A stretch of DNA of 41,230 nt, from positions 1 through 41,230 of the IMG/VR virus record IMGVR_UViG_3300033148_008287; one strand, written 5' to 3'. Source of the DNA: a virus. The first letter of the stretch is position 1. Each line of letters begins with the position of its first letter. A program made the position numbers and the translations under genes. The notes below the pieces were generated by a model. The model did no database searches and was not told the origin of the DNA. It saw nothing but the letters and a program-made list of their open reading frames with translations. This document shows, piece by piece, positions 25,144 to 34,047 of the stretch.

Positions 25144-25905
25144 ATGGCCAAAGAGAGAATCCATATTTTCATTCCTGTCTACTATAGAGAAAAAGTGGTC
25201 ATTGATGCTATTGATAGTATTCTGGCAACTTACGAATCCGCTGACTATGACGTGCGTATAATATTAATCAACAATGGCGCGGAACCTGGGTTGTTGCGCT
25301 ATATGACCGCCAATTCTATAATCAATCCCGATGTGGTGCTTGTTGATTATGGAAAAAATGAAGGGAAAACAAATGGTGTTAACAAAGCCTTTGAAATGTA
25401 TTCAGATTGCACGTGGGTCATTAGTTGTGATTCTGACATTTATCATTTAGAGGAAGGATGGCCGGGGAAGCTAGTTGATTGCTATAAAGCCCTTAAGCGG
25501 GTTGGTATGGTGTCCATAGCTTACACCAAAAACCACAGTCCAATGAATGAAGCTGCGCTTACCAACAGAGACCAGATTACGGTTAATGGGACTAAATATA
25601 GCTTTAAGTGGGGTAGGGGGGTTGCAGGGGGGTGTTTTGTCACTAGTGTCAACATGTGGAAAAAGATTGGTGGATATAAAGCGCCTGGGGTTTATGGCGG
25701 GGTTGATGGAACTTTTGTGCGGGAGGTAAATGCTGCTGGATTCAAATGTGGATATATTGAGCAGATACACGCAATCCACAAGGTCTCAACTGCTTACCCG
25801 AAATATATGGCCTGGAAAGCAAAGGTCCAAAACCAGATTCGTGCATCAAAGGGGCACGGGACGGCTTCCGACTTAGGCAATGAAAAGGGATATTGGGATG
25901 GGTAA
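25144..25905 (+). CDS. GT2 family glycosyltransferase
   Basis: 253 aa single GT-A domain. IHIFIPVYYREKVVIDAIDSIL is the N-terminal nucleotide-binding strand and helix. GKNEGKTNGVNKAFEM and WVISCDSDIYHL supply the DXD metal site (CDSD). GGCFVTSVNMWKKIGGYKAPGVYGGVDGTFVREVNAAG corresponds to the acceptor-side GGY...D segment that carries the catalytic base. No membrane helices, so soluble. AAAGGT before the ATG. Its end overlaps the next gene slightly. Sugar and acceptor unknown. Confidence 0.85.
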   Translation: MAKERIHIFIPVYYREKVVIDAIDSILATYESADYDVRIILINNGAEPGLLRYMTANSIINPDVVLVDYGKNEGKTNGVNKAFEMYSDCTWVISCDSDIYHLEEGWPGKLVDCYKALKRVGMVSIAYTKNHSPMNEAALTNRDQITVNGTKYSFKWGRGVAGGCFVTSVNMWKKIGGYKAPGVYGGVDGTFVREVNAAGFKCGYIEQIHAIHKVSTAYPKYMAWKAKVQNQIRASKGHGTASDLGNEKGYWDG

Positions 25906-26815
25906 GAAGAACTATTTACTAATTCATGGTGAGGGCATTGGGAATATCATTCAGATTTGTCCCCTATTAGCAACTCTACGTAGAGCAAAAATTGGGGTTG
26001 ATATAGCGATTTCTCATACAACTTATCCACTCCCAAAGGGGTTGTTTCGTGGTTTTCAATTTTGGCCATCAGTCAAAAAAGGACCAAAGGAGAAATGTGC
26101 TTCTTATACGGGAAAACTAGAAACTATTTGGGCACATCTTAATGAAGGCGTTCAACCAAGTGCCGTAAAGGCTCTCAAATGTTGTAATAACACTGCCAAC
26201 CAAATGATGCATGTATCACAATCGGAAGTCCAAACTTACTTGAAAATTGCCGCAGAACTTGGTGTTTCATCTACAAAATACGTTTATGATGTGAGAGATA
26301 TCCTTGGATATGACACGAGTGTTGATGAACACTTTGATGTTGTGATTGCAGATGGATACAATTACAAACATAAAGCGAAAAAATGGAAGATGAAATCCTA
26401 TCCCAATTACGAAGAAGTTGCACGACGTTTAGAGCGTGCGGGGTATACTGTGTGTAGTATTGGATCAGATAACGAATATGTAAACCGCACTACTCGCCGG
26501 ACAGGACTTCCGTTGTTGCAATCATTGGCCTTGGTGAGAAATGCGTCAGTTGTTTTGGCGAATGACACCGGGATGTATCATGCTGCGAGTGCTTTTCGTG
26601 TGCCTACATATGTGATGTTTACTTGTACGAGTCCATTGAAAAATTATGATCCACTGTACCACAAATCGGCTCATGTGTTACGCCTGAATTTGCCGTGTCA
26701 AGAAACATGCCAGCGCCAACTTAAATGGCAAAAATGTCAGCAGCCATCATGCAGACAATATTCTGCAAAGAAGGTGTTTGGTAAAATTGTTAAGGAACTT
26801 GAGCATGCAAAATAA
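25898..26815 (+). CDS. GT9 (heptosyltransferase-like) glycosyltransferase
   Basis: About 305 aa. LLIHGEGIGNIIQICPLLATLRR is the N-terminal glycine-rich loop of GT9. NASVVLANDTGMYHAASAFRVPTYVMFTCTSP is the donor-site signature (NDTGxxHxAxA) of lipopolysaccharide heptosyltransferases. LPCQETC...CQQPSC at the C-terminus is a Cys cluster like that seen in many GT9 proteins. ATG 25898 is taken because AAGGGA lies upstream. An ATG at 25880 is in frame. Overlaps the preceding stop and the DNA methyltransferase start. ADP-heptose is the usual donor, but no heptose pathway gene is visible here. Confidence 0.83.
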   Translation: MGKKNYLLIHGEGIGNIIQICPLLATLRRAKIGVDIAISHTTYPLPKGLFRGFQFWPSVKKGPKEKCASYTGKLETIWAHLNEGVQPSAVKALKCCNNTANQMMHVSQSEVQTYLKIAAELGVSSTKYVYDVRDILGYDTSVDEHFDVVIADGYNYKHKAKKWKMKSYPNYEEVARRLERAGYTVCSIGSDNEYVNRTTRRTGLPLLQSLALVRNASVVLANDTGMYHAASAFRVPTYVMFTCTSPLKNYDPLYHKSAHVLRLNLPCQETCQRQLKWQKCQQPSCRQYSAKKVFGKIVKELEHAK

Positions 26816-27779
26816 TGATGGTAGTTACAGAATCCTTAATGGGGATGCAATGGACCTGATTCCCACTCTTGTCCCAAATTCTATTCAGACTGTCATTACA
26901 TCTCCGCCGTATTGGCAAGCAAGAAAATATGATGGCAACACAAAGACTAATTTTGGTGCGTGTCTTGGAGAGGAATTTTCACCAGAGGCGTATGTTGAGC
27001 ATGTGGTTACTATCTTAGATGAAGTGCGGCATGTGTTGCGTCCAGACGGAACTATGTGGGTAAATATTGGTGATAAGTACGCTACCACAAAATTTAATTC
27101 ATGGGGAATCAAACCAAAGGATTTGATGGGGCTTCCATGGCGCATTGCCATGAAATTACAGCATCTAGGTTGGTATCTGCGTTCTGATGTTATCTGGTCA
27201 AAACCGAACCCACAACCATCCTCAGCAAAGGACCGCCCGCTGCTTTCACATGAACATCTTTTCATGTTTTCTGTTTCTGGTCACTACTATTACGATTTTG
27301 ATGCTGTTTCTATCCCTGTTGTGTGTACAAACCGAGCTTGGAGCAAGAATAACAAATCAAGGCGCAAAAATAGAAGTTCAAATAGTTTTTCTATTGATTG
27401 CGCCCGCCAAGAGGCTGCATACCAACGCCAACGATCACTAATGAGACAAGGCAAAATCCCACAGAAGGGAATTAACAGTGTGTGGAGAGTACCTACATCC
27501 CAATCACGTGACTATCACTTTGCCACATACCCACAGAAGCTCATTAGACCATGCGTATTGGCCTGTAGCGGCAAAGAAGCTCCACACAACGTGGTATTAG
27601 ACCCGTTTATGGGAAGTGGCACTACCGGCGTTCTGGCTGTGTCTGAGGGAAGGCAGTTTATTGGGATTGATATGTCTGCACTATACTGCAAAATGGCAAA
27701 GGTCAAAATTGCTAATCAAGCAAAAAATTACCATGATACGATTCAATCTAATCAAGCCCTAAAGACCCTTTTCATATGA
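26805..27779 (+). CDS. DNA methyltransferase, TSPPYW type (N4-cytosine or N6-adenine)
   Basis: 324 aa, beta-class arrangement: the catalytic motif TSPPYW (residues 32-37) comes first and the SAM motif DPFMGSGTTGVLA (from 266) last. An SPPYW motif with that order is commonest in N4-cytosine methyltransferases, though N6-adenine enzymes also occur. The HEHLFMFSVSGHYYYDFDAVSIP segment is typical of the family. No restriction enzyme gene is adjacent, so it is an orphan that probably shields phage DNA from host restriction or marks it. AAGGAA lies 7 nt before ATG 26805. It is placed inside the glycan gene run, coupled to GT genes at both ends. Confidence 0.88.
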   Translation: MQNNDGSYRILNGDAMDLIPTLVPNSIQTVITSPPYWQARKYDGNTKTNFGACLGEEFSPEAYVEHVVTILDEVRHVLRPDGTMWVNIGDKYATTKFNSWGIKPKDLMGLPWRIAMKLQHLGWYLRSDVIWSKPNPQPSSAKDRPLLSHEHLFMFSVSGHYYYDFDAVSIPVVCTNRAWSKNNKSRRKNRSSNSFSIDCARQEAAYQRQRSLMRQGKIPQKGINSVWRVPTSQSRDYHFATYPQKLIRPCVLACSGKEAPHNVVLDPFMGSGTTGVLAVSEGRQFIGIDMSALYCKMAKVKIANQAKNYHDTIQSNQALKTLFI

Positions 27780-28507
27780 ATAGAGACCAGATTGATATCA
27801 CTATGCCAGCAACCTTGAGACCAGGCATTTTTGAACGAACCCTTACGTCTTTCTGTAAAAAGATGTTCACTGACCGGGATAGGTACCGGTTAATCCTGAA
27901 TGTTGACCCGATTGGAGAGTCGGACTGCAAACCAAAACACATTATTAAAATTGCGAAGCGGTTTTTCCCTACGGTTGTGGCGCATGTACCGAAACAACCA
28001 TCATTCCCAACAGCTTTTATTTGGTGTTGGAAACAGGCATTCAATGACTGTGTGTTTCACATGAACGAGGATTGGGTATTAACTCGCCCAGTTGACATAG
28101 ATACTGTTATTGATCTATTAGAAGCTAACCCACATGTAGCAAATATGCGTTTTCCAAAGATGGATATCCCGGCGAACCTGGTTATCTTTAATTGCCAGTA
28201 TGTGGTGAAAAAGGGGTATTTGCAGGCAACTCGGAGAAATAATCAGTTTGGCACAAATCCGTCTTTATTGCGGGGAGAATTTGTGTATGCTACGCGGGAC
28301 AGGATGATTCCGACAAAAAATCCAGAGAAACAGTTTCGGCCAAGCTGCCCTGATGTTTTTGAGATAGTTGACCAATGGGATTATGCTATTTATGCTAAAC
28401 CAAAGCAAAAGGCTTTGATTAAGGATATTGGACGGGCATGGATGAATGACCATGGATTTACAAAAGGCGATGACGGGGCGCAATTCACTGTATGGAAAAA
28501 AAACTAA
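27776..28507 (+). CDS. GT-A-like glycosyltransferase, paralogue of 33298
   Basis: 243 aa. IDITMPATLRPGIFERTLTSFC opens a GT-A-like fold. FHMNEDWVLT carries a probable metal-binding NED in place of DXD. The end IKDIGRAWMNDHGFTKG is shared with the protein at 33298 (IKDLGNEWRTKMGLSKG), as are the LRGEFV and RFPK stretches, so the two arose by duplication. ATG overlaps the methyltransferase stop as ATGA. I cannot place it in a numbered GT family. Confidence 0.7.
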   Translation: MNRDQIDITMPATLRPGIFERTLTSFCKKMFTDRDRYRLILNVDPIGESDCKPKHIIKIAKRFFPTVVAHVPKQPSFPTAFIWCWKQAFNDCVFHMNEDWVLTRPVDIDTVIDLLEANPHVANMRFPKMDIPANLVIFNCQYVVKKGYLQATRRNNQFGTNPSLLRGEFVYATRDRMIPTKNPEKQFRPSCPDVFEIVDQWDYAIYAKPKQKALIKDIGRAWMNDHGFTKGDDGAQFTVWKKN

Positions 28508-28517
28508 AGGAAATACA

Positions 28518-29675
28518 ATGCAAGATACTAGACCAAAAGAGTATCATTACTGGGACCAATTGATGCAACATCTTGGTGGTGATACAAAGATTTTTGATGC
28601 GCATGGGGGCGAATTCGTTTATCCACGCCAGTTTGAGATTCATTTGCCTGGAAACCACAAAATTCCTTGCATGTTGCATTGCCCTCATTGTGCGGGAAAG
28701 CTGTTTGATAAATCGCTTGGAACTTGGGAAATGACGGGGCTTGAACTCTTGGATAAATTAAAAGGTGCAATTCCATATCACATTTATGGGGGGGCATACA
28801 CGGAGCCGATACTGAATCCATACTTCATGACATTCCTGAATATGACCAAGAAATACGGGAACCATTTTGGTATTCATACGAATGGTGTGTATCTAAAGCA
28901 ACTCGAAAACATGCAAGGATGGCTCACAGAGCTTAATCGTATTTCCTCAGATAGTGTTGATTACTTATCCGTGTCATTGGACGCCGGGTTCCCCTGGTCG
29001 TGGGCAAAAACCAAGGGCACAAAACACCAAGAGTGGTATAATGATGTCATTGAAGGTATTAGAATGGCGGTGAATATCCGAAGGAGAGTTGGGCTTGGAC
29101 ATGCTATTCGCTTGTGTTATTTGATTAGCCCACATAGTGGAACGGATGAAAACTTTGGTGCTATTGTTCAAACGGCACGTGACATTGGAGTTGATTCGTT
29201 GCGTTTTTCTATCCCCTTTGCGTGTTACAATCAGGAGTTTGATGAGGTACGCAAATACAAGGCGGGAGTTGAACAACCACTAGGCGACTTGTATGAGCAA
29301 ATGTTATCCCCTTATCTGTCAACCGACAAAGGGGAAAGACCTTACATATTCTACACTGGACCAGAATTCACCGACATCGATAAATTCACATTCAATCGCT
29401 GCCTTTATGGATATTATCAAATCACTTTTGGTGCCGATGGGTATATCTATCGGTGTTCAACCACAGCAACACCGACAGCGAAACAGTGTAGATTAGGAAA
29501 AATAACAAGCAATGTAAACACGTTCGAACAAGCTATTATTCGGAATCATGATAGGAACTGGGATTGCCAAAAGCATTGTTTTGCCAATGGTGTTCGGTGT
29601 AACCGAATGGGACTTGAAATCAATACTGCATATGCGAAGCTTCATGTTCATGAAAATGAGAATCTTCATACCTGA
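28518..29675 (+). CDS. Radical SAM enzyme with C-terminal SPASM/twitch-like cysteines
   Basis: 385 aa from ATG 28518 (AAAGGAAA upstream; the frame is open to 28446). CMLHCPHC gives CxxxCxxC at C51, C55 and C58. YGGAYTEPILNPYF takes the place of the GGEP SAM-binding motif, reading G-A-Y-T-E-P. HTNGVYL and SVSLDAG are the next conserved strands. The C-terminal part has RCLYGY...DGYIYRC and CQKHCFANGVRC, resembling auxiliary iron-sulfur cluster binding as in SPASM proteins. Such enzymes modify peptides, sugars or tRNA. In this setting a sugar epimerase or dehydratase acting on a nucleotide sugar or glycan is one option. The substrate is unknown. Confidence 0.8.
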   Translation: MQDTRPKEYHYWDQLMQHLGGDTKIFDAHGGEFVYPRQFEIHLPGNHKIPCMLHCPHCAGKLFDKSLGTWEMTGLELLDKLKGAIPYHIYGGAYTEPILNPYFMTFLNMTKKYGNHFGIHTNGVYLKQLENMQGWLTELNRISSDSVDYLSVSLDAGFPWSWAKTKGTKHQEWYNDVIEGIRMAVNIRRRVGLGHAIRLCYLISPHSGTDENFGAIVQTARDIGVDSLRFSIPFACYNQEFDEVRKYKAGVEQPLGDLYEQMLSPYLSTDKGERPYIFYTGPEFTDIDKFTFNRCLYGYYQITFGADGYIYRCSTTATPTAKQCRLGKITSNVNTFEQAIIRNHDRNWDCQKHCFANGVRCNRMGLEINTAYAKLHVHENENLHT

Positions 29676-30600
29676 AAAATGGGTTGATAAGCAAATTGTT
29701 ATGTACCGCTATGTACAGTTATTTCAATTGTGCGCGGCCAAAGAACAAGCCGTTATAGAGATTTCAGATACAATTGATCCTAACATTATTGATGAAAAGA
29801 TTGTGTTAGTTTTTAAGGCACCACAAAGCAATGCGTGTAAGCTTTTAGCTGGAGCAGCGGAACTCCCGCCAGAAAAAACACTCATTGTCTACGTAGCTGA
29901 CTGCCATGATCATCACCAAAACAACACACAGCCGGTTGCAGAGACAAGTGATTATGGAAAGGCTATGCGCGCAATGTTAGACAGGGCAAATGTGGTATTA
30001 AGCCCATACCCACATTCTTTTAAGCAACTGTGGCCACAGTATATTGACAAGTTGGTGCCATTTTACCATTTTGTTGTAGAAGGGCACTTGCCGGAATATG
30101 ATGAAGATGTGTTTGGTGATAGGGAGCGGAAAGTTTTGTTGGCTGGTCGGGTTTCCTATACCTATCCGTTACGGATGTGGTTATTCAAGAATCGAAAGAG
30201 AGAATCGATTTCCTATCTGCATCATCCAGGTTACAATTATGTAGCAACAAATGCTATTATTGATGATCGTTTTATGGCTCACATCAGTAAGCACATGGGC
30301 GCATTTGCCACTTCTTCTCACTATAAATACTTGTCTGCCAAGTATTTGGAGATTCCGGCAACGGGGACGTGTATGTTTGCAGAGCAAATTCCTGAATTGA
30401 ATGTAATTGGGATGGTGCCAATGATACACTATATTCCAATTACGAAAGACAATGTATTTGATGTATTGGAGTGGGCATTGAACGACACAATCTTTATGCA
30501 AAAAATTGGTCATAGAGGACGGCAATTTGTGCTTGAAAACTTCACGATGCAGGCACGATACAACCAACTCATGACCATTGTGAAATGTGCCATTCCTTAG
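29650..30600 (+). CDS. GT-B glycosyltransferase (CgeB/GT1_2-like C-terminus)
   Basis: 316 aa from ATG 29650, or 314 from ATG 29656; the longer frame from 29548 would overlap the radical SAM gene by over 120 nt. VLLAGRVSYTYPLRMWLFKNR starts the C-terminal nucleotide-binding half. YKYLSAKYLEIPATGTCMFAEQIPEL then DVLEWALND...IGHRGRQFVLENFTMQARYNQL matches the end of GT-B transferases of the CgeB/Glyco_trans_1_2 type (E contacts the sugar donor, and the GRxFVLENFT...R helix closes the fold). Soluble, no signal. Confidence 0.72.
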   Translation: MKMRIFIPEKWVDKQIVMYRYVQLFQLCAAKEQAVIEISDTIDPNIIDEKIVLVFKAPQSNACKLLAGAAELPPEKTLIVYVADCHDHHQNNTQPVAETSDYGKAMRAMLDRANVVLSPYPHSFKQLWPQYIDKLVPFYHFVVEGHLPEYDEDVFGDRERKVLLAGRVSYTYPLRMWLFKNRKRESISYLHHPGYNYVATNAIIDDRFMAHISKHMGAFATSSHYKYLSAKYLEIPATGTCMFAEQIPELNVIGMVPMIHYIPITKDNVFDVLEWALNDTIFMQKIGHRGRQFVLENFTMQARYNQLMTIVKCAIP

Positions 30601-30618
30601 AGATAGAGGATAACCATA

Positions 30619-31239
30619 ATGGATTGGAAGTCAAAAAAGGATCGAGCAGGGTATTATGAGGATTTTGGAAAGAACAAGTGTGTTCGGGCAGCGAATGCGC
30701 CAATGATGAGAAAATATTGGTGGATTGTGCACGAAATTACAAATAGGGTTCCATATGGCAAAACAGTTTTGGATGTTGGTTGTGCTGGTGGTGGGTTGAC
30801 CATTGCTCTAGCCATTATGGGATATAAGTGTACAGCCATGGACCTTGCCAAATCAGCGATTAAGCATGTTCGATATAAGGCCAAATGGCTGGTTCTTGAC
30901 GATAAAATTAGTCTTGCTCGTGGATTCATCGAGGATATTACCGATGTAGTAGATGGGCCATTTGATTGTATTGTGCTTAGCTCTGTACTAGAGCATGTCG
31001 ATGATCCAGTTGATGCATACAAAAAGGCTATTTCTCTGTTATCTCCTGGTGGTGTACTTTTGGCAACAGTGCCATTAGGTAAATCGTGGTATTCCCCCGC
31101 GCACATTGTAGTGTTTTCATCTAAGGATATGGCCAAGTTTGTTGTTGGTGGCGGAGTAACCGTTGTTGGGACATTGCCATATAGCAATCACCCAGCGAAG
31201 CGCGGGTGGCATACCATAATTTATACAAAAGGAAAATGA
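30619..31239 (+). CDS. Class I SAM-dependent methyltransferase
   Basis: 206 aa. VLDVGCAGGGLTIAL is the SAM-binding glycine loop (motif I), CTAMDLAKSAI motif II, FDCIVLSSVLEHVDDP motif post-II/IV, and LLSPGGVLLATVP motif VI, the typical UbiE/Methyltransf_11 order. It acts on small molecules or sugars by family, not DNA. GAGGATAA is the ribosome site. Neighbours suggest O- or N-methylation of a glycan residue. Confidence 0.85.
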   Translation: MDWKSKKDRAGYYEDFGKNKCVRAANAPMMRKYWWIVHEITNRVPYGKTVLDVGCAGGGLTIALAIMGYKCTAMDLAKSAIKHVRYKAKWLVLDDKISLARGFIEDITDVVDGPFDCIVLSSVLEHVDDPVDAYKKAISLLSPGGVLLATVPLGKSWYSPAHIVVFSSKDMAKFVVGGGVTVVGTLPYSNHPAKRGWHTIIYTKGK

Positions 31240-31242
31240 AAA

Positions 31243-32370
31243 ATGCATTTAATGGGGAAAGTTGATAAGGCACTGAAGCGCTGTAAACATATCAGAAATG
31301 GCCTTCCGTGGTTAATTGTAAATGATGTGGCATATTGTCCAAAATGTGGTGTCCGACAGGAAATTGATTGGACATTAACCCAACCAAGTTCTAGTAGAGC
31401 CGCATTGATTGGGATGGGGTATTGGGGACAAAAGCTTGTGAAATATATTGACAAGTCTTTCGATTTGCGATATGTTTGTAACAGCAAAACGGATTTGCAT
31501 TATTTACTACAAGACAAAACAGTAACTACTGTATTTGTTGCAACACCCATCGAAACACATTATGCAATTGTGTTAGATTGCCTATTGTCAGACAAAGATG
31601 TGTTTTGTGAAAAGCCACTAACACTAGATGAAAAACATACTAATGAACTTGTGAAATGTAGTGAAATGATGCGCAGATCATTGGGTGTTGACTATGTGTT
31701 GTCGTTCGGCAAGACATTGGATCAACTTCGGTTAGTGCTTGACAACCACAAGGGTGACATTGAATATGCTCATTTTGAAACGAAGCACCTAGGTCGGTTT
31801 TTGAATTACGATGTGTTTTGGCTTCTAGCACCACATTATCTATCAGTGCTGCAAAAATTGTTTGGTCTGCCTTCTGGTTGGAAAGGCTATCTAGAAACAC
31901 AAAAATGGAGTTGCAGTGGGCTTGCAAGCACTGGGCGTGTTCGTTTTGAAGGATACGATTTCCCGATTGACATTGACGTGAGTCTTGATTACCCAGGTAA
32001 GGCACTGGGTTTTGAAATATACGCCAAAGGCATGACTATAAAATGTGATTTGACTACTGTCGGTGATACTACTGCACGTATTGTGTATTATGATAATCAC
32101 AAGCAGTTACCAATTGTACCAGTACGTCAAATCGGAATGAACATATATGGTGGTGGGCGCGAAGAAAAAAAGCACGGTCTTCGTGATTACATGCAGTATG
32201 TGCATAATTGTCTTTCCTATAAGGACTATCCAAATCACCAGTATGGGGATATTGAGGCATTTTTGCGGAAGGCCGGTGCACAAACTCGTGTACCGGAGAG
32301 AGAGTATGTTAAAAATAGTCTTTCTGAGAGGGAGCGTTCCGCCCTTATCAGAACACATCGAAAAGCTTAG
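31243..32370 (+). CDS. Gfo/Idh/MocA oxidoreductase with N-terminal zinc-knuckle extension
   Basis: 375 aa. From residue ~52, RAALIGMGYWGQKLVKYI is the NAD(P)-binding GxGxxG loop, TTVFVATPIETHYAIVLDCLLSDKDVFCEKPLT is the highly conserved segment with the EKP catalytic lysine, and the rest is the substrate domain. The family oxidises or epimerises nucleotide sugars, for example at C3. The first ~50 residues are unusual: CKH at 14-16 and CPKCG at 32-36 could bind a zinc. AAAGGAAAA before the ATG. It overlaps the next gene's start by 65 nt. Confidence 0.85.
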   Translation: MHLMGKVDKALKRCKHIRNGLPWLIVNDVAYCPKCGVRQEIDWTLTQPSSSRAALIGMGYWGQKLVKYIDKSFDLRYVCNSKTDLHYLLQDKTVTTVFVATPIETHYAIVLDCLLSDKDVFCEKPLTLDEKHTNELVKCSEMMRRSLGVDYVLSFGKTLDQLRLVLDNHKGDIEYAHFETKHLGRFLNYDVFWLLAPHYLSVLQKLFGLPSGWKGYLETQKWSCSGLASTGRVRFEGYDFPIDIDVSLDYPGKALGFEIYAKGMTIKCDLTTVGDTTARIVYYDNHKQLPIVPVRQIGMNIYGGGREEKKHGLRDYMQYVHNCLSYKDYPNHQYGDIEAFLRKAGAQTRVPEREYVKNSLSERERSALIRTHRKA

Positions 32371-33301
32371 ATACTCACACATTAACGATTGTGAAGATAT
32401 GTGGACACAGCTTTTCTATTATACAACCAGGAAACTACATGGCCATGGTCTGCAATTGTATCATGGCCATGGACATAAGGTGTTAATTTCCGCGCATTTT
32501 ACAGATAAGGCGGTTGATTTATCCACCTACATGCCCAAATGGACACCGGACCTTATTTTGTGTAGAGGCGGCTTTGATTACTATGACACATTTTTGCGTC
32601 GTTATCCACAAACACCAAAAGTGTACTATGGTGCGGGCACGCGGATTTATCCAACAAGCTCGTATACAGACTATGCCTGTTTTCTGGTAGACACAGATGC
32701 GCAGCGGGACATGGTGCGCAGCAAAACCCATGCTAAAGTTTCCAAAATAATCAAGCCAGCGGCAACGTTGTTTGCTCCTGTCTATGGAACTGAAAAAACA
32801 TATGATGTTGCATTTATGGCAAATGCTGCACAGTACAAGCTTAAGCGGCACGAATTTTTTCTGAGGGCCATGGCTGGGCGCGGATTGTCGATTTTGATGA
32901 TCGGCAACAAGAGAAAGAACATTTGTGATTTGGCCACATCCCTTGGGCTTGACGTGACGTGGGCGGGTTGGCATTTGCGTAAGGATTTACCAGCACTGTT
33001 GTCAAGTTGTAAAATGGGAGCAATTTGCACAACAAGTCGGGATTCGTGCCCTCGTGTGATACCGGAATATTTGGCATGTGGGTTGCCTTTTGTTGCTACA
33101 AAAAACATGAATTTTGACCATAAGAGGTACACAAATGGTGGTCTTGGTGGTATAATAGTTGATGAAAAGGTTTTTGGGGGGGCTGTGGCCGAAGTAGCGG
33201 CCTCTTACACAACGTATAGGCCCTATCATACCTATACGGAAAAGTTGGCTATGCCGGTCGCTGTGCGCCGTCTAGTGAAGATACTGAAAGGAATCTTATG
33301 A
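32306..33301 (+). CDS. GT-B glycosyltransferase
   Basis: 331 aa from ATG 32306, preceded by GGAGAGAG (the longer frame from 32147 lies wholly within the oxidoreductase gene). The C-terminal domain carries YDVAFMANAAQYKLKRHEFFLRAM, CKMGAICTTSRDSCPRVIPEYLACGLPFVATKN (donor-site glutamate followed by CGLPFVAT), typical of GT4-like enzymes. A His/Gly-rich HGHGLQLYHGHGHK (around 45-58) is coded by a repeated 11-bp CATGGCCATGG (32438-32448 and 32462-32472). Stop overlaps the next ATG as ATGA. Confidence 0.8.
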   Translation: MLKIVFLRGSVPPLSEHIEKLRYSHINDCEDMWTQLFYYTTRKLHGHGLQLYHGHGHKVLISAHFTDKAVDLSTYMPKWTPDLILCRGGFDYYDTFLRRYPQTPKVYYGAGTRIYPTSSYTDYACFLVDTDAQRDMVRSKTHAKVSKIIKPAATLFAPVYGTEKTYDVAFMANAAQYKLKRHEFFLRAMAGRGLSILMIGNKRKNICDLATSLGLDVTWAGWHLRKDLPALLSSCKMGAICTTSRDSCPRVIPEYLACGLPFVATKNMNFDHKRYTNGGLGGIIVDEKVFGGAVAEVAASYTTYRPYHTYTEKLAMPVAVRRLVKILKGIL

Positions 33302-34047
33302 TTGACATTGTCATGACGGCTACGTTAAGGCCGGATATTCTCCGTAAGACACTAAACTCATTTTGTGAAAATCTCTTTGTTGATCAGAATCGATTTCGGC
33401 TATTACTCAATATTGATTTGGCTGGTGATAAAGGCATAAATCCATTTGATGTGTTGGATGTGGCCGCGAGTTTTTTCCCAAAAGTTGTGTATCGGTTTGT
33501 GAAAGCGCCGTCATTTCCCTTGGCAATACGCTGGGGCTGGTCGATGGTTGAATCAGAATTCTTGTTTCATATTGAAGATGACTGGCTTATGACACGCTCT
33601 GAAAGTGTCGATAACATGGTTGGTGTTATGCGTAAACACCCGACCCTTTGTGCAATGCGATTTCCAAAATTTGGTCTTCACAAGAACGAGTTTGTCTATG
33701 GCAAGCCGCGTTGTAACTGGACGTATGATAATGGGGTATATATTGCTGAGAATAGAAAGACCATGTTTTCGTTCAATCCATGTATTGTGCGTGGGGAGTT
33801 TGTTGCTCAGATTTGGCCGTATATAGTTGACGGAAAGGACCCAGAATATCAATTACGGTATGAGCATGCTGTGCCTGAGATACAGGCTACGATTGACAAA
33901 TTTGACAAAGGCATTTATGGGGACCCAGATACACCACCATTGATAAAGGATTTGGGTAATGAATGGCGAACAAAAATGGGCCTAAGTAAGGGCGAAGATC
34001 GATTTGGCCGTAGCCCTAATTTTACTACATGGAGCAAAGAAATATGA
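33298..34047 (+). CDS. GT-A-like glycosyltransferase, paralogue of 27776
   Basis: 249 aa. It shares with the protein at 27776 the opening DIVMTATLRPDILRKTLNSFC, a FPxxxxxxxKxPSFPxAIRW region, the metal motif FHIEDDWLMTR (EDD in place of DXD), MRFPKF, a VRGEFV segment and the end LIKDLGNEWRTKMGLSKG. Here the metal motif is closer to a standard DXD. Function by similarity of fold: sugar transfer to an unknown acceptor. ATGA overlaps at the start and at the end. Confidence 0.73.
   Translation: MIDIVMTATLRPDILRKTLNSFCENLFVDQNRFRLLLNIDLAGDKGINPFDVLDVAASFFPKVVYRFVKAPSFPLAIRWGWSMVESEFLFHIEDDWLMTRSESVDNMVGVMRKHPTLCAMRFPKFGLHKNEFVYGKPRCNWTYDNGVYIAENRKTMFSFNPCIVRGEFVAQIWPYIVDGKDPEYQLRYEHAVPEIQATIDKFDKGIYGDPDTPPLIKDLGNEWRTKMGLSKGEDRFGRSPNFTTWSKEI

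Noticed and set aside
32438-32472. Two copies of CATGGCCATGG 24 nt apart
   Set aside because: Both encode His-Gly repeats in a glycosyltransferase. No further copies or non-coding context suggest a recognition site.
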